A DNA stretch of 64,000 bases, taken from the NCBI GenBank assembly GCA_015709615.1, contig CP054179.1, positions 744,001 to 808,000 of the forward strand, given 5' to 3'. The position numbers and the translations under genes are program-made. Positions within the stretch are counted from its first letter, which is position 1; the number at the start of each line of letters is the position of its first letter. The notes under the pieces were generated by a model that saw only the letters and a list, made by a program, of their open reading frames with translations, was not told the origin of the DNA and did not search any database. The stretch is from Gammaproteobacteria bacterium. Its GTDB lineage: Bacteria > Pseudomonadota > Gammaproteobacteria > Burkholderiales > Nitrosomonadaceae. This document shows, one piece after another, positions 1-9,071 of this stretch.

Positions 1-48
1 CCCTTAGATTTATCTATTTATCGCTATTCCAAAATAAGGAGAAGTGCT

Positions 49-282
49 ATGGGTTTATTTGATTGGTTTACAAGTCTTTTCAGTTCTAAAAACGATGAAG
101 AGCATAAAGCAAGCGAAAACGACATAGGAAGAGATGATGATAATGATCAGGTCGATAGTGACTCAGCAATACATGATGCACATGAAATAGAACCAGAAAG
201 GATTGAGTCCGAGGTATCAGCACAAGCAAGCGGAGAGGCAGATACACTGTGCAATGACGACGAAGCGCAAAGACAAGTCTAA
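49..282 (+). CDS. Small acidic hypothetical protein
   Basis: The 77-residue product is not a recognised family. The start is supported by an AAGGAG-type ribosome site about 7 bases upstream. The N-terminus (residues 1-13) is amphipathic and aromatic (MGLFDWFTSLFSS) and could be a membrane-surface helix. The remainder is very rich in Asp and Glu and looks disordered. A strong hairpin terminator lies about 90 bases downstream, so the gene appears to end its own transcription unit. Its function is unknown; the codon pattern and ribosome site are the only evidence that it is real. Confidence 0.55.
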   Translation: MGLFDWFTSLFSSKNDEEHKASENDIGRDDDNDQVDSDSAIHDAHEIEPERIESEVSAQASGEADTLCNDDEAQRQV

Positions 283-368
283 AGCAGCTTATGAATTGCA
301 TAAAAAATATCTCGTATAACATTGTAAGATCATGAAAATTCACGACACAGCAGCAAAATTTCCAAGCA

Positions 369-402
369 AAAATACTGCAGGAGAAAATTCCTGCAGTATT
401 TT
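369..402. terminator. Bidirectional intrinsic terminator
   Basis: A perfect 14-bp inverted repeat (arms 369-382 and 389-402) encloses the 6-base loop GAAAAT. The outer ends of the stem are A/T tracts, so it can act in both directions. It lies between the small acidic gene and the SulP gene. The rest of the 302-base gap holds the SulP promoter and nothing else recognised. Confidence 0.75.
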
Positions 403-523
403 CACTTATACCCCAATTAGATGAAAATGATTGCTGCCTGACAGCATTCCCGGTCAATCAAACATTTATCATCCAAACACTGATAGAACACCTCGGCATA
501 TCGTACTGATACTGGCATATCGA

Positions 524-551
524 TTGGCAGAAGCCGATACGAGACTATAAT
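524..551 (+). promoter_or_regulatory. Sigma-70 promoter of the SulP gene
   Basis: TTGGCA (524-529), a 16-base spacer, then a perfect TATAAT (546-551). The start codon of the SulP transporter follows 34 bases after the -10 box. Confidence 0.7.
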
Positions 552-584
552 TCCAAGATTAATTATTATCCGATCTAATAATAC

Positions 585-1853
585 ATGCACAATTCCGCAG
601 CTTTTCAAGCAAAATTTCTCACACGTGATCTGCAAGCCGGGGTAATTACCGGCGCAATGGCGATTCCATTGTCCGCCGGAATTGCGCTGATGTCCGAATA
701 TCCGATCAAGGTTGCGTTGGCCACGGTAGCTTGCGCTTGTTTCATCGGTTGGATCAATGCCTGGTTCCGGCCAGGAAATTACATCGGCGCCCCCGGAGTT
801 GCCGCAGGACTTGCACCTGTACTTGCCCTGGGTGTGGCAAACTTCGGCATGGAGAACATGGCGTTTGTCATTTTTCTAACCGCCTTTATGCAAGCCGTCG
901 TCTGGAAATTCGATCTGCAGAAATACATATTATTGGCTGTTCCCGAATATTTGGTCGAAGGATTGCTGGCGGGCGTCGGTCTGAAAATCGTCCTCAATTT
1001 TCTCACCATGACGTACGAAATTCCGGAAAGCATGGTAACAGAAGCATTTTGGAACGGCGCCCGGATTCAGATGGCTCTGCTCTCACTCGCAGGGCTTGCC
1101 GCCTTCCTGTACTTATTCGCAAAATTCCAGACCACGCAACCCGCAATTCCCTATTTCTTTCTGATGATTGCCGGCATATTGCTGGCGCAATTCGTTACGA
1201 TGCCGATGCTGCATGTCGAGGATGTGCCGATCGTGCTATCGCTGCCATTACCGCACTTTGATCACCCGTTAACTTGGTTATACGTATTTGGCTTTGCCGC
1301 CATGCTGGCTATTATTGATGTCATTGAGCAAGTCATGAGCAATGCGGCCATCCAGAAAATCGACCCGTTGCAACGTAAGTGCAATACCAATAACAGTTTG
1401 TTGGCAATCTGGATCGCCAATATGGCATCCAGCCTATTTGGCGGCATGACCAATCTGGATGGTCTGGCCAAAAGCACCACCAATAAACTCGCCGGGGCTT
1501 ATACTAAATTCTCGGTGCTGGTGATCGGACTGGTTGTTCTGTTCTTTGTATTTAATACCCAATATCTTGAATATATACCTAAATTTTCCTTGGCGGTCAT
1601 TATGATGTTCACTGGCTGGAAAATGATCTTGGGATTATTACATGTCGCGCACCGGGGACAATATCCGCTGTTATTGGCGGTCATCTGCGCGCTATTGGTT
1701 TACCGGCTCGGTATTTTTGAGGGCCTGCTGCTGGCCTTGTTACTGCATAGCATGATTCATCTGGCCGTGCTGCACCGGGCTCATGACACCAGAATCAAAG
1801 AAGTCATCAAAAAATACCTTGAGCGCTTCACCGATAAAGGCGGCGTGAACTAG
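585..1853 (+). CDS. SulP-family anion permease without STAS domain
   Basis: A 422-residue polytopic inner-membrane protein of the SulP/SLC26 family, which transports sulfate, bicarbonate or other anions. The family start is clear: an RDLQAGVITGAMAIPLSAG segment near residues 14-32, followed by the proline/glycine-rich GNYIGAPGVAAGLAP region (about 64-78) of the first repeat. Around ten hydrophobic segments follow. The cytoplasmic C-terminal STAS domain of typical SulP proteins is missing: the protein ends about 30 residues after its last membrane segment. Substrate cannot be read from sequence; bicarbonate uptake would suit an autotroph, but that is inference. It ends 9 bases from the convergent nudB. 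Confidence 0.8.
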   Translation: MHNSAAFQAKFLTRDLQAGVITGAMAIPLSAGIALMSEYPIKVALATVACACFIGWINAWFRPGNYIGAPGVAAGLAPVLALGVANFGMENMAFVIFLTAFMQAVVWKFDLQKYILLAVPEYLVEGLLAGVGLKIVLNFLTMTYEIPESMVTEAFWNGARIQMALLSLAGLAAFLYLFAKFQTTQPAIPYFFLMIAGILLAQFVTMPMLHVEDVPIVLSLPLPHFDHPLTWLYVFGFAAMLAIIDVIEQVMSNAAIQKIDPLQRKCNTNNSLLAIWIANMASSLFGGMTNLDGLAKSTTNKLAGAYTKFSVLVIGLVVLFFVFNTQYLEYIPKFSLAVIMMFTGWKMILGLLHVAHRGQYPLLLAVICALLVYRLGIFEGLLLALLLHSMIHLAVLHRAHDTRIKEVIKKYLERFTDKGGVN

Positions 1854-1862
1854 AGATTATCG

Positions 1863-2306
1863 TTATTCGGATTGATTATAGATAGGTAATTTAAGAATGG
1901 CTTCCGCATTGCTGCTGGAAAAAACCTTTTCAGCCGCTTGCCGCCACGGCAACCAAATAGAGCTCAGATGCTCTCTGGCGGCAATTCTGATAGGGACTTT
2001 CTCAGGCAGGCATAAACCGAAGACATGCTCGGTATTGAACCGGACATCGGGCCCGTAGCGCCAGCGCCATTCTTCGTAAATTTCATAGCGGTTTTCAATG
2101 CACCAGTCGGTCAACTCATAGTCGGCGGCATCCAAACCGGTTTCTTCGGCAACCTCGCGCACGGCGGTTTGCTGCAATGTTTCTCCAGGATCCTGACTGC
2201 CCGTGACCGATTGCCAGTAGCCTGGGTGATCGGCGCGTTCCAACAACAAAACCTGCAAATCCGCGGTGTAAATGACCACCAATACAGAAACCGGTATTTT
2301 GTACAT
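1863..2306 (-). CDS. nudB: Dihydroneopterin triphosphate pyrophosphohydrolase
   Basis: A Nudix hydrolase of about 147 residues that removes pyrophosphate from dihydroneopterin triphosphate in folate synthesis. The Nudix box is intact (GSQDPGETLQQTAVREV followed by AEETG, near residues 36-57). The KIPVSVLVVIYT beginning and the WQSVTGS segment match the NudB subfamily. The start at 2306 is preferred because GGTGG lies 8 bases upstream; an in-frame ATG at 2318 is possible. It follows aspS closely on the same strand, as in the aspS-nudB pair of enterobacteria, so they are probably co-transcribed. Confidence 0.85.
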   Translation of the reverse strand: MYKIPVSVLVVIYTADLQVLLLERADHPGYWQSVTGSQDPGETLQQTAVREVAEETGLDAADYELTDWCIENRYEIYEEWRWRYGPDVRFNTEHVFGLCLPEKVPIRIAAREHLSSIWLPWRQAAEKVFSSSNAEAILKLPIYNQSE

Positions 2307-2330
2307 TAGAACATCCACCGGTTACACCGG

Positions 2331-4112
2331 TTAATTGGGCTTGGTTTCGATCTGCCGCAGGCGGATGCTGAGTTCCCTTAACTGTTTTTCGTCCACGGTG
2401 CTGGGCGCATGCGTAAGCAAGCATTGCGCGCGCTGTGTTTTAGGAAACGCGATCACGTCGCGAATCGATTCCGAGCCGGTCATCATCGTCAAAATACGAT
2501 CCAAGCCGAATGCAATACCGCCGTGCGGCGGCGCACCGTATTGCAGCGCTTCCAGCAAGAAGCCGAATTTTTCCTGCGCTTCTTGTTCGGAAATATTCAA
2601 CGCGCGAAAAACCTTCGATTGCACATCCTGACGATGAATCCGCACCGATCCGCCGCCGATTTCTGAGCCATTCAGCACCATGTCGTAGGCCTTGGAAAGC
2701 GCCTTACCCGGGTCGGTTTCGAGCAAATCTTCGTGCCCGTCGGCCGGGGATGTAAATGGATGATGCAGTGCTTGCCAGCGATTTTCTTCCTCATCCCGTT
2801 CAAACATCGGGAAGTCCACCACCCATAACGGTTTCCAGCCGGATTCAGCATGCCCGTGCTGATGCCCAATTTTGATACGCAACGCACCGAGCGATTCGTT
2901 GACAATTTTCGCTTTGTCCGCACCAAAGAAAATCAAATCCCCGTTCTTCGCGTTGGTGCGGGCAAGAATCGTTTTAATCGTTTCTTCCGGCAGGAATTTC
3001 AGAATCGGTGATTGCAACCCTTCCACACCATCAGCCAGATTATTGACTTTGATATATGCCAAGCCCTTAGCGCCGTAAATGGCGACAAAACTGGTGTAAT
3101 CATCGATTTCCTTGCGCGTCAATTCACCACCCTTCGGTATGCATAACGCCGCCACACGGCCATCCGGTTTTTCCGCTGCTTCACGAAAAACCTTGAACGG
3201 CACGTCTTTCATCAGATCGGTCAATTCGGTGAATTCCAGCGGTACCCTCAAATCGGGTTTATCCGAACCGTATTTGTGCATGGCATCGGCATAAGTCAGG
3301 CGCGGAAACGGATCGGGCAAATCCACATTGCTCACGGATTTAAACAAACCACGGATCATTTCCTCCATCAGCGACATGATCTCATCGGCGGACAGAAAAG
3401 ACGTTTCAATGTCGATTTGCGTGAATTCCGGTTGCCGGTCGGCGCGTAAATCCTCATCGCGAAAACAGCGTGTGATTTGATAGTAGCGGTCGAATCCGGA
3501 CACCATCAGAAGCTGCTTGAATAATTGCGGCGATTGCGGCAACGCAAAAAAATGACCGGCATTGACCCGCGACGGCACCAGATAATCCCGCGCGCCTTCC
3601 GGTGTGGATTTGGTTAGCATCGGCGTTTCAATATCGAGAAAACCGTGCTGATCGAGAAACACGCGCACCGCCATCGCCACTTTGTGGCGCAGGCGTAGAT
3701 TCGATTGCATCACCGGCCGGCGTAAGTCCAGATAGCGATGTTCCAACCGCACCGCTTCGCTGATATTGTCATCGTCCATCAGGAACGGCGGCGTCAGCGA
3801 CGGATTCAATACTTCGATAGTCGCCACCAGAATCTCAATTTCACCGCTGACCAATGATGTATTGACCGTTCCTTCGGGGCGCTTTCTCACCTTACCGGTA
3901 ATTTTCAGCACATATTCATTGCGAATTTTTTCCGCGATCTGAAATGTCGCAACATTGTCGGGATCGCAGACGATCTGCACCAGGCCCTCGCGATCACGCA
4001 AATCGATGAAAATCACCCCGCCATGATCCCTGCGCCGATGCACCCAGCCAAAAAGTGTAACCGTTTGATCGAGATATCCGGCATTAATGGCGCCACAGTA
4101 GTTTGTACGCAT
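2331..4112 (-). CDS. aspS: Aspartyl-tRNA synthetase (aspartate-tRNA(Asp/Asn) ligase)
   Basis: A full-length 593-residue class II synthetase. An N-terminal OB-fold anticodon domain (about 1-105) precedes the catalytic core, which carries motif 2 (FRDEDLRADRQPEF) and motif 3 (GIAFGLDRILTMM near the C-terminus). A bacterial GAD insertion lies between them. The anticodon domain has HRRRDHGG with His at position 30. In Pseudomonas AspRS the equivalent His is a determinant of the non-discriminating enzyme, which also charges tRNA-Asn for GatCAB, whereas E. coli has Leu. A non-discriminating role is therefore likely. It lies between fmdB upstream and nudB downstream. Confidence 0.97.
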   Translation of the reverse strand: MRTNYCGAINAGYLDQTVTLFGWVHRRRDHGGVIFIDLRDREGLVQIVCDPDNVATFQIAEKIRNEYVLKITGKVRKRPEGTVNTSLVSGEIEILVATIEVLNPSLTPPFLMDDDNISEAVRLEHRYLDLRRPVMQSNLRLRHKVAMAVRVFLDQHGFLDIETPMLTKSTPEGARDYLVPSRVNAGHFFALPQSPQLFKQLLMVSGFDRYYQITRCFRDEDLRADRQPEFTQIDIETSFLSADEIMSLMEEMIRGLFKSVSNVDLPDPFPRLTYADAMHKYGSDKPDLRVPLEFTELTDLMKDVPFKVFREAAEKPDGRVAALCIPKGGELTRKEIDDYTSFVAIYGAKGLAYIKVNNLADGVEGLQSPILKFLPEETIKTILARTNAKNGDLIFFGADKAKIVNESLGALRIKIGHQHGHAESGWKPLWVVDFPMFERDEEENRWQALHHPFTSPADGHEDLLETDPGKALSKAYDMVLNGSEIGGGSVRIHRQDVQSKVFRALNISEQEAQEKFGFLLEALQYGAPPHGGIAFGLDRILTMMTGSESIRDVIAFPKTQRAQCLLTHAPSTVDEKQLRELSIRLRQIETKPN

Positions 4113-4212
4113 AATTCTATTCAGTAGTCAGTGGTGAAATGGATGATGTTGCTTCGCTATTACCGGTAACCGGCGCAAATCGAGTATTTACATTTGCTCA
4201 ACCGCAAGTTGA

Positions 4213-4518
4213 TTAATCGACGGCCGCAGCAGGCGCGGAATTGCTTTCCTTCGTTGCCGGTGATTCCGTAGCGGCGGATGCCGCAGGTTGCGCATTTTCT
4301 TTTGTGCTCGTTTTGGTTTCCGTGCGCTGTGTCTTGTTATTCTTAAAGTCAGTGACATACCAACCGCTGCCTTTTAATTGAAACCCAGCCGCGGAAATGC
4401 GCTTCACATAGTTGCTGCTGCCGCAAACCGGGCAAGCCGCGATGGGCGCATCGCTGATTTTTTGCAAATGCTCTTTCTCGGCGCCGCATGAATTGCAAAG
4501 ATATTCATAGATAGGCAT
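4213..4518 (-). CDS. FmdB-family zinc-ribbon protein
   Basis: A 101-residue protein beginning MPIYEYLCNSCG, the hallmark of the FmdB/CxxC_CxxC_SSSS family. Two CxxC pairs (CNSC near residue 8 and CPVC near residue 28) would bind one zinc ion. The C-terminal half is low-complexity (Lys, Thr, Ala, Ser). The start at 4518 is chosen because GGAGG lies 6 bases upstream; a longer reading would add 30 residues outside the family. It lies about 100 bases upstream of aspS on the same strand, a common betaproteobacterial arrangement. The biochemical function of the family is unknown. Confidence 0.85.
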   Translation of the reverse strand: MPIYEYLCNSCGAEKEHLQKISDAPIAACPVCGSSNYVKRISAAGFQLKGSGWYVTDFKNNKTQRTETKTSTKENAQPAASAATESPATKESNSAPAAAVD

Positions 4519-4676
4519 TGAGACCTCCAACAATCCAGTATTGAGAAACCGGGTATTATACCTTAACCGCCCTTGTTGGATAGGCATCCATGCCGTCTCT
4601 GCTTCCATACTCCGGGAATATCAAGCAGCACGGAAACAGCTTTTCAGGTTAATTCTGCAATTTCGGTTTTATCTAT

Positions 4677-4706
4677 TTGACAAAACAAGAGAATCCAAAC
4701 TATAGT
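4677..4706 (+). promoter_or_regulatory. Sigma-70 promoter of the PEP-CTERM gene
   Basis: TTGACA (4677-4682), an 18-base spacer and TATAGT (4701-4706). The gene starts about 50 bases further on, with an AAGGAG ribosome site at about 4745. Confidence 0.65.
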
Positions 4707-4757
4707 CACAACAAATTACGACACTAACCGTTTCAATCCTAGCCAAGGAGAATATTC

Positions 4758-5447
4758 ATGATGCGCACTTCCCTATTTATTGTCTGCTGCTTGGCCATTC
4801 TGAGTGATTCCGCGACTGCCGCCAGCTCACTCGCATCCAGCACGTTTGACAGTGATGCCGATGGTTGGACTGGACTGACAACGGACGGCTCACCCTCCTG
4901 GTCGGTGATCGCCAGCGGTTTAGCGCCCACGCACAGTGCGGATGGTGTGCCTGCGGGCTCCATTACACTCACCGATCCTGATTCGCAATGGACATATTTC
5001 AGCGCTCCGGGCAAATTCCTCGGCGATCAAAGCGCTGCTTTTGGCGGCAACCTGCAATTCGATAGCCGCTACGTGGTAGCCGGCACAAGTTACGCCAATG
5101 AAGCCGAAATTGTATTGAAAGGCGCCGGATTGACGCTGGTTTACGAAATCACCAACAGTTTGCCGGCCACCTGGACGCATTTCGATGCCGCACTCGTTGC
5201 CGGTGGTTGGCGGGTTACGGATACTTTTTCCGGGGCGTTCGCGACCGATGCGCAATTACTCGCCGTTCTCTCCAACCTGAATGCGCTTTGGATCAACGCC
5301 GAGCACTTTACACCGGTCATGGAAGTCATCGCACTGGATAATGTCAATCTCCTGGCAGCGGTTCCCGAACCCGAGAACTACGCCATGCTGCTGGCCGGAC
5401 TTGGAATGTTCGGTTTGATTACCCGCCGCCGCAGAAAAACGCGATAA
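4758..5447 (+). CDS. PEP-CTERM protein with laminin-B-like domain
   Basis: A 229-residue exported protein. A signal peptide (about 1-22) is followed by a beta-rich domain whose pattern (FDSDADGWT, then SITLTDPDSQWTYFSAPGKFLGDQS) resembles laminin IV/B-type carbohydrate-binding modules. The C-terminus is a complete PEP-CTERM sorting signal: VPEPENYAMLLAGLG, a hydrophobic stretch and an RRRRKTR tail (202-229). Such proteins are processed by exosortase and associated with extracellular polysaccharide. Adjacent ATG codons at 4758 and 4761 are both usable. It converges on hslU with 9 bases between stop codons. Confidence 0.85.
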   Translation: MMRTSLFIVCCLAILSDSATAASSLASSTFDSDADGWTGLTTDGSPSWSVIASGLAPTHSADGVPAGSITLTDPDSQWTYFSAPGKFLGDQSAAFGGNLQFDSRYVVAGTSYANEAEIVLKGAGLTLVYEITNSLPATWTHFDAALVAGGWRVTDTFSGAFATDAQLLAVLSNLNALWINAEHFTPVMEVIALDNVNLLAAVPEPENYAMLLAGLGMFGLITRRRRKTR

Positions 5448-5456
5448 GGATAGCGA

Positions 5457-6788
5457 TTACAGTACGTAACGCGCCAGATCTTCGCTTTGCGACAGGTCTT
5501 TAAGACGCTCGTCCACATACACCGCATCGATCACGAGCGTCTTGCCGCTGTGTTTCGGCGCATCGTACGAAACATCTTCCAGCAATTTTTCCATCACCGT
5601 ATGCAACCGCCGGGCGCCGATATTTTCCGTCTTGCTGTTCACGGAATAGGCAATTTCGGCCAAGCGTTTGATCGCATCGCCACCAAACTGCAATGTAACC
5701 CCTTCCGTCGCCAGCAGTGCTTCGTATTGCCGGGTCAGGCAGGCATCGGTATTCGTCAATATCTGCTCAAAATCACTGACGCTCAGACTGGCCAGTTCAA
5801 CGCGGATGGGAAAACGTCCTTGCAATTCGGGAATCAGGTCAGAAGGCTTGGACATATGAAAGGCGCCGCTGGCGACAAACAGAATATGGTCGGTTTTGAT
5901 CATGCCGTATTTGGTTGAAACCGTCGTGCCTTCAACCAGTGGCAGCAGATCGCGCTGCACCCCCTGGCGTGAAACGTCTCCGCCGGCGTGTCCCGAGCGG
6001 CTGGCGATTTTGTCTATTTCATCGAGAAATACAATACCGTTCTGCTCCACATTTTGGATCGCCGTCAGCTTCAATTCTTCGTCGTTCACCATTTTCGCCG
6101 CTTCTTCTTCGAGCAGGATTTTTCTCGCCTCGCGTATTGTCAGCTTGCGGGTTTTCTTGCGCTCTCCAGTCATATTTTGAAACATGCCTTGAATTTGCGA
6201 CGTCAGGTCTTCCATCCCCGGCGGCGCGAAAATCTCCATACTGGTGCGCGATGCGGCCACTTCGATTTCAATTTCTTTGTCGTCCAACTCACCTTCGCGC
6301 AATTTCTTGCGAAATTTTTGCCGTGTCGCGTTGTCCTGGTCTTCCATGCCTGAATGAACACCAAAATCCCTGGCGACCGGCAATAAAGCGTCGAGAATGC
6401 GATCTTCCGCCCGGTCTTCCGCCAATGGCTGTTTTTTCCGGGTTTCATTTTCGCGCGATTCTTTGATTGCGGTTTCCGCCAGATCTCGGATGATCGAATC
6501 GACATCGCGCCCGACGTACCCTACCTCGGTAAATTTGGTCGCCTCAATCTTGATGAAGGGTGCATTCGCAAGCTTTGCCAGACGCCGCGCGATCTCGGTT
6601 TTACCGACCCCCGTCGGGCCGATCATGAGAATGTTTTTCGGCGTGATTTCCTGGCGCAACGGCTCGGCAATCTGCTGCCGGCGCCAGCGGTTTCTCAGGG
6701 CGATGGCCACAGCGCGCTTGGCTGCATCCTGACCAATAATGTGTTTGTCCAGCTCATGGACAATTTCCTGCGGAGTCATTTGCGACAT
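5457..6788 (-). CDS. hslU: HslUV protease ATPase subunit
   Basis: A 443-residue AAA+ unfoldase that feeds substrates to the HslV peptidase in the cytoplasm. Visible features are Walker A GPTGVGKT (57-64), the pore loop GYVGRD (90-95), Walker B with FLDEIDKIA, and the C-terminal tail ending LARYVL, which inserts into HslV to activate it. The length matches the family. It lies 91 bases downstream of hslV at the end of a dapF-DUF484-xerC-hslV-hslU run on the minus strand. Confidence 0.98.
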   Translation of the reverse strand: MSQMTPQEIVHELDKHIIGQDAAKRAVAIALRNRWRRQQIAEPLRQEITPKNILMIGPTGVGKTEIARRLAKLANAPFIKIEATKFTEVGYVGRDVDSIIRDLAETAIKESRENETRKKQPLAEDRAEDRILDALLPVARDFGVHSGMEDQDNATRQKFRKKLREGELDDKEIEIEVAASRTSMEIFAPPGMEDLTSQIQGMFQNMTGERKKTRKLTIREARKILLEEEAAKMVNDEELKLTAIQNVEQNGIVFLDEIDKIASRSGHAGGDVSRQGVQRDLLPLVEGTTVSTKYGMIKTDHILFVASGAFHMSKPSDLIPELQGRFPIRVELASLSVSDFEQILTNTDACLTRQYEALLATEGVTLQFGGDAIKRLAEIAYSVNSKTENIGARRLHTVMEKLLEDVSYDAPKHSGKTLVIDAVYVDERLKDLSQSEDLARYVL

Positions 6789-6879
6789 GGTTTTTAGATT
6801 CTGTGATAAATATGATTCAGTAGAGTTTTTACTTACCGGTCAAACATGGATTCCGAGCAATCTAGGCAATCGTAAATCC

Positions 6880-7401
6880 TCAGCCGATGGTTTCGATAAT
6901 GTGATCCTGGTTGGTATAGATGCAGATATCGCCCGCGATGGTAAGCGCTTTCTTCACGATATCCTGCGGCGGCAAATCGGTATTTTCCAACAGCGCGCGC
7001 GCCGCCGCCAACGCATACGAGCCGCCGCTGCCAATCGCAGCGATACCCAATTCCGGTTCGATAATATCGCCTGCACCGGTGATGATCAACGTGGCATCTT
7101 CGTTGGCAACAACCAGCATGGCCTCTAACCGGCGTAAAATCCGATCGGTGCGCCAATCCTTCGCCAACTCGACCGCGGCGCGCATGATATGGCCATGATG
7201 CGCTTCCAGTTTGCCCTCGAATCGCTCAAACAACGTAAAGGCATCTGCAGTGCCACCGGCAAATCCGGCCAGAATTTTGTCATGATAAAGCCTGCGCACT
7301 TTACGCGCGCTGGATTTGGCGACTACCGCGCCTAACGTTACCTGTCCATCTCCGCCCAGCGCCACCAGACTACCGCGCCTTACTGAAACTATTGTGGTCA
7401 T
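6880..7401 (-). CDS. hslV: HslUV protease peptidase subunit
   Basis: A 173-residue Ntn-type threonine peptidase with the proteasome beta fold. After removal of Met1 the nucleophile is Thr2 (MTTIVSVRRG). The GDGQVTLG, GFAGGTADAFTLFE and CIYTNQ segments match HslV throughout. It assembles as a double hexamer capped by HslU. It lies about 70 bases downstream of xerC and directly upstream of hslU. Confidence 0.98.
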   Translation of the reverse strand: MTTIVSVRRGSLVALGGDGQVTLGAVVAKSSARKVRRLYHDKILAGFAGGTADAFTLFERFEGKLEAHHGHIMRAAVELAKDWRTDRILRRLEAMLVVANEDATLIITGAGDIIEPELGIAAIGSGGSYALAAARALLENTDLPPQDIVKKALTIAGDICIYTNQDHIIETIG

Positions 7402-7469
7402 GAAATTCGTTCAATCCGTTACAAAATTGCATTATAACGTATAAGACAACACCGATTCCGGCAGAAAGA

Positions 7470-8372
7470 TCAATCCCGCTTTTTTGCGCGCGGATGCGCG
7501 GCATCGTAAATCTTGGTCAGATGCTGAAAATCCAAATGGGTATACACTTGCGTGGACATAATATGCGCGTGCCCCAGCATTTCCTGCACAGCGCGCAAAT
7601 CGCCGCTGGATTGCAGCAAATGGGAAGCAAAGGAGTGCCGCAAGATATGCGGATGCACATTTTGATGAATGCCTTGCTGCCGGGCTCTGCCTTTCAAACG
7701 ATGAGCGATGGTGCGCACACTGATTGCATCACCGTGCTGCGACAAGAAAAGCGCGGTCACCCCCGATTTGACGATCTGAGCGCGCCGCACAAGCCATGCG
7801 TTTAACGCCTGCAACGCACAACCGCCAACAGGCACAATCCGTTCCTTGCCACCTTTACCGCGCACTTTAACCGTTCCTTCGGCAAAATCTATGGAGGCCG
7901 GATTAAGTTGCGCCAATTCCGCCAGTCTCAGGCCGGAGGAGTAGAATAACTCGAACATTGCGCTATCGCGTACCGTCAAGATATGATCCGCCGGGAATGT
8001 CAGCAGCTGTACGGTTGCATCCGGAGAAAGCGCGTCGGGCAGTTTTTTCGGTGATCTGGGAACCCGCAATCCATTGCAGGGATTGTGCCGGTAGCCGTGA
8101 TCACGGATCAAATAGCGGTAGAAGCTGCGCCAGGCCGATAACATGCGCGCGATGCTTCTGCCCAGCAACCCTTTGCCATGCAGTTGCGCCATGACCTGGC
8201 GAATATGCAGCGGCTGCACCAATTGCAAATCGTCTTTACGAAGTAACTGCAACAGGATGTGAATATCCCGAGTGTAACTTTTGGCGGTCAGCGGCGACAG
8301 GCACCGCTCATGCGTGAGATGACGGATAAATGCGGCAGCCAGCGACTCAGGTTTGCTGCTCATGGGGTGCAT
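7470..8372 (-). CDS. xerC: Site-specific tyrosine recombinase XerC
   Basis: A 300-residue recombinase that resolves chromosome dimers with XerD at dif. An N-terminal SAM-like core-binding domain (about 8-100) precedes the catalytic domain, with residues R149, K173, H242, R245, H268 and nucleophile Y277 visible. It overlaps the preceding DUF484 gene by 26 bases if the first ATG is used, or 17 if the second (8363) is used. The DUF484-xerC coupling is conserved in proteobacteria. Confidence 0.96.
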   Translation of the reverse strand: MHPMSSKPESLAAAFIRHLTHERCLSPLTAKSYTRDIHILLQLLRKDDLQLVQPLHIRQVMAQLHGKGLLGRSIARMLSAWRSFYRYLIRDHGYRHNPCNGLRVPRSPKKLPDALSPDATVQLLTFPADHILTVRDSAMFELFYSSGLRLAELAQLNPASIDFAEGTVKVRGKGGKERIVPVGGCALQALNAWLVRRAQIVKSGVTALFLSQHGDAISVRTIAHRLKGRARQQGIHQNVHPHILRHSFASHLLQSSGDLRAVQEMLGHAHIMSTQVYTHLDFQHLTKIYDAAHPRAKKRD

Positions 8373-9054
8373 GATCTTGGCGTTCCAGCGCGCTAACGGC
8401 TTCTGCTTGGTCGTAACGGGTTATCGTCGTGCATACCAATTCTCCCAGCCTTTTCAAATGCAATGTACCCATTTCCGGGTAAAACCGTTCGGCATCGGGA
8501 CTGCCGAGAACGAGCAAACCGATGGTTTGCGCGGCATTCAACGGAATCATTGCGAATGAGTGCAGATGCTCGGCGCCTTCGCCGAACCATTGCTTGATTT
8601 CATCCGCGACATGATTACCGCAATACGGCTGCGGTAAGCTTTCCGCAATTGTGCGCACATCGTCGCTGATCGGCGTAAATTCCGCATGCGACCCGGCACT
8701 GCCGGCAATATTCCAAAGACGCAGCGCCACCAGCGGAACAGCGAAATCTTCCTTCAAACTGAAGTACAACGCATTAAAAAGCTCATCCAGACTGGAAACG
8801 GCAAGTAGCGCGATTGCCAGCCGGTGCATTTTCTCGCCGATGGCATCGTTTTCTTCACCAAAGCTGATCAACTCCAGCAATTTATCCTGCAACACGCGAT
8901 TTCGTTCCCGCAATGAAATGACTTGCCGCTCATTCAGCGAAATGACCTTATCATCCTGCGGATGGGAAATTTGAATATCCGCCAGCAAATCAGCATATTC
9001 ATTGAAGAATTGCGGATGCTGCTGTAAAAATTGCGCGACTTCTTCCGGTTTCAT
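8347..9054 (-). CDS. DUF484 (GAF-like) family protein
   Basis: A 235-residue protein of the DUF484/YigA family, recognised from its beginning (MKPEEVAQFLQQHPQFF), a short coiled-coil (about 45-65), and a GAF-like region after residue 75. The family is almost always found between dapF and xerC, as here: it starts 17 bases after dapF and overlaps xerC. No enzymatic role is established. Confidence 0.9.
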   Translation of the reverse strand: MKPEEVAQFLQQHPQFFNEYADLLADIQISHPQDDKVISLNERQVISLRERNRVLQDKLLELISFGEENDAIGEKMHRLAIALLAVSSLDELFNALYFSLKEDFAVPLVALRLWNIAGSAGSHAEFTPISDDVRTIAESLPQPYCGNHVADEIKQWFGEGAEHLHSFAMIPLNAAQTIGLLVLGSPDAERFYPEMGTLHLKRLGELVCTTITRYDQAEAVSALERQDHAPHEQQT

Positions 9055-9071
9055 CGTGATTCCTCAATTGG

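Noticed and set aside
731..1261. 176-codon frame within the SulP gene
   Set aside because: Arg/Cys-rich shadow of the real gene in another frame.
5915..6466. 183-codon plus-strand open frame inside hslU
   Set aside because: It lies wholly antisense to a certain gene, has a composition unlike a real protein and no ribosome site.
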